Positions 1 to 7,100 of a DNA stretch of 12,037 bases are shown here, in pieces. The first letter of the stretch is position 1. The number at the start of each line of letters is the position of its first letter. The translations under genes and the position numbers were made by a program. Source of the DNA: Cephalothrix spiralis (Eukaryota; Nemertea; Palaeonemertea; Archinemertea; Cephalotrichidae); NCBI GenBank assembly GCA_032353305.1, contig JAUCNG010332177.1, forward strand, positions 1 to 12,037, read 5' to 3'. Under the pieces are notes generated by a model. It saw nothing but the letters and a program-made list of their open reading frames with translations, searched no databases and had not been told where the DNA came from.

Positions 1-608
1 AAATCATGCACTTTTTGCATTTAACAATTGATTAGAGGTGGTCAATTAGGCTAAAATTTATGCGTTGTGCTTCAATGGGACTCGTATGACATCAGCCAAC
101 ATCCCAGCACATCATTTTTTTAAATAACTGATGGTCGTGATGGATGATAAGCAAGATGAAAATGTTCAAAATTTTGCAAAATTCGATTTTGACGGCATTT
201 AATATGATGCAGGTAAGCGGATCTGATACTGGGCTCCAAAATTATTCAGTATAGGTGCATTGGTACTCAATTTAATTATATTTTGTGACAAAAGTCAAGT
301 TAAGGTTTTTAGAAATTGTGAGAACTTACAAAAATGTATCTTTTCACTGTAATTGAGTACAAATGCTCCTAAGCCCAGTATCTGATCTGCTTTACCTGCA
401 CCATATTAAATGCCGTCAAAATCGAATTTTGCAAAATTTTGCAACATTTTCATCTTGCTTATAATCCATCACGACCATCAGTTATTTAAAAAAAAGATGT
501 GCTGGGAGCTTGCCTGATGTCATACGAGTCTCATTGAAGCACAACGCATAAATTTTAGCCTAATTGACCACCTCTAATCAATTGTTAAATGCAAGAAGTG
601 CATGATTT
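1..608. repeat. Long inverted repeat (foldback or MITE-like element)
   Basis: The left arm (1 to about 278) is nearly the exact reverse complement of the right arm (about 347-608), leaving a spacer of about 70 bases. The match is visible base by base. AATCATGCACTT at the left edge pairs with AAGTGCATGATT near 607, and the blocks around 60-90, 110-160 and 180-225 pair with 525-550, 455-510 and 395-440. Scattered mismatches and small indels show the element is not brand new. Neither arm holds an open reading frame. Because pairing still holds at base 1, the left arm probably continues outside the window, so termini and target-site duplication cannot be judged. A foldback or MITE-type non-autonomous DNA transposon is the likely class. 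A head-to-head insertion of two copies of one repeat would look the same. Confidence 0.9.
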
Positions 609-1096
609 TTCATATTTTGCCTCAGCAGCAGCTGATGCGGGGGTCACAGGATTGCATGCTATTGATACATCAACTGCAAATTACGACAGCTTTCAGAAAA
701 TACTTGAATAATTGAGCTTAAAGAATTTTTAGGGCGTGTAGAGGGCTTTTCTTTTTTCCATGTCAGCGTCACGTGACCGGAGCCACGTGACTTAATTAAC
801 GAACTTTTGATGCCAATTCAAAGCCTATCCGGTGGTCTATCATTGGTTAAAATTTGAACCCGCCCTGATTATTATTTTGTCTTAAAATAAATAATTTAGT
901 ATTTTTGCATTCTTTCTGGCCCCCGCTGCTGTACAATAGGAAATAAATTATTATTTAAGTCGCGATTCATACATGTAGATTAGGTTAGGTTAGGTCTAAC
1001 TGTGGGTATATTATAGTATTTCAAATAGGGTGGAAATTGGGTAGCAGATCCTTCATTATTATTAGTTTTTAAAGTTTTATCAACTGGAAAATATGT
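609..1096. other. Non-coding interval with promoter-like motifs
   Basis: No coding sequence is visible on either strand. The interval holds paired E-boxes and CCAAT-type boxes (annotated separately), AT-rich DNA, and three TTAGG units in a row at 980-995. Nothing ties it to a specific gene inside the window. Confidence 0.5.
768..846. promoter_or_regulatory. Twin CACGTG E-boxes with CCAAT boxes
   Basis: A perfect 10-base palindrome, GTCACGTGAC (768-777), is followed 14 bases on (centre to centre) by a second CACGTG (784-789, context CCACGTGACT). A CCAAT box lies at 813-817 and its reverse, ATTGG, at 842-846. CACGTG cores are bound by bHLH-zip factors such as USF, Myc/Max and TFEB/MITF, and CCAAT by NF-Y. 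The arrangement resembles a TATA-less promoter. No downstream first exon is recognisable on either strand, so the call is tentative. The cluster could equally belong to a repeat. Confidence 0.25.
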
Positions 1097-1228
1097 TTTT
1101 CAACGTTGTTACGACGTTGATACAACGTTGGACAACGGCCTTGGTTCAACTGTATAATTCAACGTTAAATCAACCTATTATCGACGTCGTGGATCAACGT
1201 TGATTTTACGTTGTGTGCTTGCTGGGTA
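1097..1228. repeat. CAACGTTG-motif repeat (MITE-like)
   Basis: The stretch is dense in the self-complementary octamer CAACGTTG and its variants (CGACGTTG, CAACGTTA, GACGTCGT), near 1098, 1111, 1122, 1160, 1183 and 1195. It ends in a GTGTGCTTGCTGGG-like terminus at about 1213-1226. Multiple ACGTTG palindromes followed by such an end match a dispersed non-coding repeat common in marine invertebrate genomes. That family assignment is from memory and not checked. The block begins or ends exactly where the LINE reading frame on the minus strand is lost, so it probably inserted into, or truncated, that LINE. Confidence 0.55.
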
Positions 1229-1249
1229 TAATATTTTGACGCACAAGAA

Positions 1250-2461
1250 GTGTTTGCATTTCTGCAGAGATTGATGACGAACATAAACGGATCATCGAGC
1301 AAGTTCTCGCGAGTATCACATATCCTTTTAAAGAAATTATACTGAATCTATTTTACATATCCTTTCAGGGACGGGTAACCGATCTCAGCTATGCACAAAA
1401 TTATCATTAGTTGTTGTTTTCCGCACCCCAAGGAGCGTTTTTATTACAGTCATGTACGTTATATGCATGGGCCTAATGCATTCAGACGGCCATGCTTCGC
1501 AACCATACATTAAAGCCGATAAAAGAGCAGAACCCATAACTCATTTCTTTATAACGAAAGGGTTATCCACTTTTTTGTCCTCAAAAGAAACAAATTTAAG
1601 CAAATGACAATGCTTATCAGCACGATGCTTCTCCAGGGAAGGCACACATTTACCACAACTAGTATAGACAGAACCGAGATACACATAAAAATCACATAGT
1701 ATTAGAACGAGAGAGTTCCCAACGATGGGCTCCCTATCATCAAAATTTCCATTGAGCACCATAAACTTAGTCTTCTTTAAGTTCACAGTACAAAATTCTC
1801 CACAATTTTGTCGCGATGTGGAGAAGATGACAGTGTCGTCCATAAGCATGAGACAATGAAGGATGCCAAGAAAGCCATCGACACCACAACTGGATTTTCA
1901 CATAGAGAGTAAACAACATGCAAGATGAAGGGGATCTTTGACGAACACCCATGGTAACGTACAGGATAGCCGATCCTAGAATCACATGAGAGTTTTCATA
2001 CATGGCGTCGACCATACATAGCATTGTAAGACCACATTCTAAGGCAATCGAAGAATCAATAAGAGCGCGGCTCGGAACTTATCATGTGCTTTGGAAGAGT
2101 CATCGAAAACTATATAAAGTTGACACTTTTTATACAGGGTATAGTCCATCAGCAACCGCAGGGTAACAATAAACTCAATACAGCCCTTCTCTCTCGGTCA
2201 GTCTAAACCATAGTTCTAGATGATTAAGTCAAATAATTTTGCCAGAGAGTCCCTGTAATTATCACAAATCTTTTTGTTGCCCGTTTTAAAAACAGTCAAC
2301 AAACGACTCCCACACCACATGACACGATAGGAATTGACGCAAAAACCAGGTCCAATTGTCAGGCAGATGATGGAGAATTCCAGACGGCAAACCACAGTTT
2401 TTCTTAGATTTTGAGATTGAATGAGTAATCTCATACATGTAAAATCGAATTGGCGCATCAA
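1250..2461 (-). pseudogene. LINE reverse transcriptase remnant
   Basis: In several shifted minus-strand frames the following can be read: an IVFDDSSKAHDK block (about 2115-2078), the decayed form of the RT palm motif FVDFSKAYDK; GVRQRSPSSCMLF (about 1950-1912), the RQGxPxS motif with Gly changed to Arg; and LMDDTVIF (about 1850-1825), the catalytic xxDD box with both aspartates kept. Further on come YVYLGS (about 1690), a YGCEAW-like block (about 1500), and EIGYPSLKGYVK (about 1390-1355) in the C-terminal region. Multiple frameshifts and stops make it non-functional. Confidence 0.85.
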
Positions 2462-2844
2462 TCACTGGAAATAAGGATCATGGCATTCAGAGACGAGGTC
2501 CAGATAAAGTTCTCTAGTGGGTCGTAAGAGGGTCTCAAAATGAACTTTGAACTGTTTATCAGAAGGGCTATCTGGTTCCAACTTATTCTCGACCTTTCCA
2601 GTTTATAGCTTTCCATACTAACTTCGAATTACCACTATTTAGAATACTTTCCATCTATTGGGTCCTGTGTTATGCACATTTACAACATTATACGGCTTAA
2701 GGCTATCTTTAACCTGTTGTAAAAAGAATACGGTTTGCAGCTTCCATATTATTGTTCACATCATCAAAGTCTGGTGAGTTTATGTTGAGAAGACCATTGC
2801 AGAGTATTTTGCCGTCGATTTTATCCATCTTAATCTGACGGTTG

Positions 2845-3205
2845 CACATATGTTACCGGGCCGGTATAGACAGAACCGTATGAGATTCTACAGCAGCAGA
2901 CCTCTGAATTAAATTGTAGTTAAACACAGAGGAAGTTAACCGGGAAATCTCAAAACGAACAGTCAAAGGTGCATGATCATAAGGTAAATCTAAACGATTG
3001 TTAATTTTAAAATCAAAGATACTGTCTAACAGTTCCGAAGACACAATACAATAGTCCACTTCAGATATCCAGGGATGTCGTTGCCTAAATGTCAGCCCGC
3101 CATTGTTTGTATTTCAAATTGTTCAATAATACGAGATCACTTAAGGTTTTCGCTCATTAGGCAGCAGAATAGGATCATTTGAAGGCATATAAGTGAGGTC
3201 AATGT
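2845..3205 (-). pseudogene. LINE endonuclease domain remnant
   Basis: Minus-strand reading gives a GKARDIDLTYMPSND-like stretch (about 3205-3165), then WISEVDYCIVSSELLD (about 3070-3025), then YDHAPLTVRFE (about 2981-2950). This is the typical C-terminal end of an APE-type endonuclease, where the last motif is normally SDHxPL. The serine is replaced by tyrosine here. Stops lie between the first two blocks, so the domain is dead. The N-terminal catalytic half was not found. Confidence 0.75.
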
Positions 3206-3227
3206 CGCGGGCTTTTCCTTGAATGAA

Positions 3228-3660
3228 CTAGTCTACCTGAAGTGAGAATGGAAGTAAAATGCTCATTCCAGGCGGTTTGCCACAGGAAATAGTCTCTTTT
3301 GATTTCTTGACACCTTCAAGTGAGGGATCAGTTTCAAGTACTGTCATCACTGGGTATATTTTAGTCGGCGTCAAGTTTGTGTTACCTTTTATTGTCTGGA
3401 GTAGAGCTAACAATTGTGCTCAAGCTACATTTTCTTTAGAATGCTAGGGTCAGTTAAAATTGTACTATCTCTAAACTTCAACAGTGTAGTTTTCTTAGTT
3501 GTGGCTCAAGTTGGCTTGATACATTTTAAAAACATATTCTGGATTTTCTCACTGTCTACAAATCAATCGGATAGTTCAACAGTCAGGTCGCTTCGAATTG
3601 GGGTACTAATAATGCGAGTCGCTTTGCTTCAAACAAATTGCTACTTTGATTTGTGACACC
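3228..3660 (-). mobile_element. Second LINE remnant: RT N-terminal region
   Basis: The minus-strand frame ending at 3228 reads TDPSLEGVKKSKETISCGKPPGMS (about 3330-3262). It matches the pattern PtLeEVkkAIk...GKAPGxDGI, which opens the reverse transcriptase domain of many RTE-like LINEs. Just upstream in other frames, a STILTDPSILKK block (about 3480-3445) followed by EHNC-LYSRQ resembles the usual 'LLtD...ILeRWxEHF..LLNR' lead-in. The frame then stops and the endonuclease of the other LINE begins. RT start and EN end thus lie in the wrong order for a single element, so two elements are nested or abutting. The palm motifs of this copy were not found in the window. The plus-strand frames at 3259-3656 are taken as shadows. 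Confidence 0.6.
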
Positions 3661-4130
3661 TCTTGCCCAGGGGATCATCTAAATGGTTAATTATTTGGGA
3701 AAGGCTGTTCTAGGCTGTGTAGTAGCTCAAATTTATCCTCCGGTCAGCTTGGAATGACCTATTATGTACTAGACAGTGTTGTAACAAGAGGAACTCACTG
3801 TATGGTACTCTTGAGTTGGCTCTAACCAAATTCAACTGATCCTTGGATCTTAGAGAAATAGACTTGAGGTTTTCTGTCGTACAGTAGTAAAAGAACAGTT
3901 AAGAATCGGTGTTTTTCGGTATGCCATATTTGATTTCATTTGTAATTGCTAAGTGAATGTAATAAATTTTATGATGTACTTATGATCTGACTCTAAAGAT
4001 TGAATTTGAAGTATTGTACAGCCAGGACGAAAAACAAAAATAAATAGTCCTGCAATTTCTGTAATCGTTATGAATTCAATAAAAGTCACTTTTTTCATTT
4101 TTGAACTTCTGAAATCGAGTGAATGTGTAG
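3661..4130 (-). other. 3' flank / putative 3' UTR of the VLIG gene
   Basis: No reading frame of note and no recognised repeat is visible. The interval follows the TAG stop of the minus-strand VLIG gene. On the minus strand no canonical AATAAA is seen close to the stop. The nearest is at 3388-3393 (plus-strand TTTATT), about 740 bases downstream and inside the LINE remnant. A CATAAA variant occurs near 3966-3971. The polyadenylation site is therefore undetermined. Confidence 0.4.
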
Positions 4131-7100
4131 CTAGAGGGTAAAGTAAATCCTAAGGCTTTGTTTTGCTTTTGCTTTTGAAATTTCGTTCCAAGTTTCTGGG
4201 ATGTCAGGCAATTTTGCGTTATAATGTTCTGAAAGTTGGTGTTTGTATGTTGCTATGAACCAGTTCCAGTAATTAGATTGACCCATGCAGCTGGATGGTT
4301 CAATGTCCCATGTTGGTAGATACGTCTTGTAATCTCTATATTCATGATTTGCTTCGTTATCAGTAGTATTGCAATTATCTGAGGCCCGGCACTCATATTG
4401 TGATGCACCACAACTAAATTTAACTAATGATTGGACATCGAAGTTGCAGGATTCAATACCAAGTTTCCCCTCATTCTCGCCCTTAGCCCATCTTATTCCA
4501 CGAACACCTGATGGTCTATGCTGTACACATCGATGACTTTTGTTCCCAGTCGTATGACCTTCAATACATTGTTCATTACAGAACGGGCATTGTTTACTGC
4601 AGCCCCAGAGTACTTCTAAAATTTTATTGTACGGTGTATCTTCGGACCACGTAATATTTTCTAATTTCACATCTTTATACATATACAGCATCTCTTTCTC
4701 CAGGCCATCAAACTTGTTTATTAGAAGATCACGGAAGTTCAAGAAATCAAACACATCGAGTGCGCTCACAAGTTTAAGTTCAGACGCTTGAATTGTGATT
4801 TCAGTCAGACAAGATTTGAAGGTTTTACTCCAAGTGATCATTGACTGGTTTTCTTTTTTCTTCGACAATTCTGCATCTGATGCCGACATTATACCCTTTT
4901 TCAAGTCATCAATAATACGATGAACAATAATTTGCTGTCTTTGTTTCATGTTTATGTGTTTTTTCTTTGCTTCGTAAGTAGCCTCGCAGAATTTTCTATT
5001 TGTAAAATTAATTACCCACTTTTCTGAGAAGAGTTTAGCATTTTTGATGAAGGATATATAGTCATCAAAATTATCCTTATCAGCTAGATCATCCAAGATT
5101 TCAACAATCAATTGATACTTGGTGTAACGAAAATGCATCGTGATATCTTTTACTATTTCGTGAGGCAATTTTGTGTCTAAGACTTTCATTATACCTGCAA
5201 CGATGTTACCGTAAAGAAAATCAGCAGCGATCAGCTCATTGGTTCGCTGCATCACCATATTTTCAAAAAGGTCAAATATGTTATTTTTCTTTTTTTTTAG
5301 TTTCCCAGTAATACTGTTGATTTCATCATAATCAGCCTGCATCTTCTTAAAAACAGTGATTGCAAAGCGGGATGTATGGACAACAAGTTTGACTTTGAGC
5401 GTTGGTGCTATTGTAAATGATTGTTCCTTGTTCTTGTTATGTTCGTCGATACCCTGAATAACTTTCTTTATGACTTGTGAAACATGCGATTCCTGAAATC
5501 GGCAACTCACGTGAGACAAATTGTTCAAGTAAATTCCGACACTTTCAAATATATCCTCAATAACGGCTACAGCCTTTTTTGCAATAAGATTTTCTTCGGT
5601 TTCGTTTTTTTTATTTGATGCAAAATTATATACTTTCTTAGCTGCTTGCTTTAAAATTGATTTCGATACACACAGATGAAGCTCGAGATCGATTTCGTTA
5701 ACACCGATGCTACCCGCAAGAACTTTTAAATCAAATGGTTTAGTGAGGGGATTTTTTCCTATCTCTTTTCTTAAACTTGTTGAATCCTTTTGTAGATTAT
5801 TCCAGAGTACTTTCTCTACAATTGCCTCAATATTTACAGGCTCATCATGACCATTCACTTTAAGTTCGGCCACCCATTGATCCCAAACTGTGTCAAACAT
5901 AAATAGAAGCTGTTGGTCATCAACCTGAGTTCCTTTTGTTGATTCTGCAAAATCTTTAGCGTTTCGTAAAATTTCTTTCTCACACTCTGTCTGTTTTTGT
6001 TGTTGATCAAAATCAAATTTCAGGTTGTCATCTTCGCCCATGATATCTCTTTTAGCATTCCTATAGAACTCGTATGAGTCTTCATCAAGTCGACGTAGGG
6101 TTATATTTTCCCATTCTTTTAAGATATCCTTATTGCTATGTGAGGAAAAAAACTCTGTAAGTTCCTTTTTGGCAGTCTCTTTTAAATCCTGAACTATTGT
6201 TCTTAATTCTGTTTGCAAGTTTGAGCTAAGTTCTTCCAGTGAATTCGAATCACATGAAAAGTTTGAGCTAAGTTCTTCCAGTGAATTCGAATCACATGAA
6301 ACAAAACCCTGAAGCTGAGTGACAGCGTCTGTCTGAACCCATTCTGTAATTTCGGATTCAATATTCCATTTCAGCTCATTGTATTTAATGTCAAGGCTGT
6401 GAAATACACTAGCGGCCAGGCTGTTTCTGAAGCTAAAAACAAAATCATCAGTAAGCACACCACTCCAGATGTCTTCTATACGCTGAGTCATGCCTGTCAA
6501 TGTAAGGACTGACAAATTTTTTGGGATATCAATCAATAAGCAGTGTTTGACATCTTGAGCGTTTTCTGAATATCCGGGATTGATGGGTGACATTGGTGGG
6601 TTACCAAGCCACAGGTTAGAGAAGTACCAGACATGTTTATTTCTATCAAAGTTAATAACCTGATTAAAGCTACAGATGTCAGTTATTTTTTCCATTTTAC
6701 TTGCCTCCACTGTTAGTTTGTCTAGTTTCTCCTGTAGTTTATGAAAGCCCTGCTGCATCTTGCTTTTACCTTCACTGTCAACATTCTGGTGAATGAAAAC
6801 ACAGCTACGTTGGAGCTCAAAAGTTTGATTGACCAATTTCATTCTTAGAAATGCGTGGACCGCGATTTGAAGGACATCACTCATATCGACCATGTTTTCT
6901 CCTTTTATATTGATAATTGTGACATCCCCTATTCCAATGACAAATGTTGCTAGTTCGTTATCATGTTCAATTTTTGTCTCTCCGAGTTCAGGCGCTCGGA
7001 GACCTTCAGTATCTACCACAAGGACATAGTCATAGTTCATGCTGTCGTCTTTCACCTCAATTAGCTGCATGAAGGCACCCCGTGTACATCTTCCAGCACT

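Larger units (their letters stand above)
1230..3227 (-). mobile_element. Decayed non-LTR retrotransposon (LINE), EN plus RT
   Basis: Read on the minus strand, the segment keeps the normal LINE order: endonuclease C-terminal part (about 3205-2845), linker, reverse transcriptase (about 2460-1540), then the post-RT region down to about 1250. Recognisable stretches are listed under the two pseudogene entries. Frameshifts and stops break it into short frames, the largest being 1541-1849, 1767-2024, 2216-2461 and 2853-3059. No single frame could make a working protein. The 3' end meets the CAACGTTG repeat, and the 5' end runs into an RT remnant of another element. The clade was not resolved. An active autonomous element is excluded by the damage. 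Confidence 0.85.

Noticed and set aside
980-995. Three TTAGG units in a row, resembling the arthropod-type telomere repeat.
   Set aside because: Only about three units, inside ordinary interspersed DNA. This is too short to indicate a telomere or an arthropod source.
1255-1425. A plus-strand exon-like stretch after CATTTCTGCAG, reading IDDEHKRIIEQVLASITYPF.
   Set aside because: The opposite strand reads EIGYPSLKGYVK and a DDPF block in line with the LINE C-terminal region, so the plus-strand frame is its shadow.
3259-3656. Two overlapping plus-strand frames, possibly one small frameshifted gene.
   Set aside because: The minus strand carries RT N-terminal sequence here, which explains the open frames. 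The plus translation resembles nothing I recognise.
5283-5300. A long T run in the VLIG coding exon, suspected of a frameshift.
   Set aside because: The frame stays open with family-like sequence on both sides (lysine run, then FDLFENMV), so no frameshift is needed.
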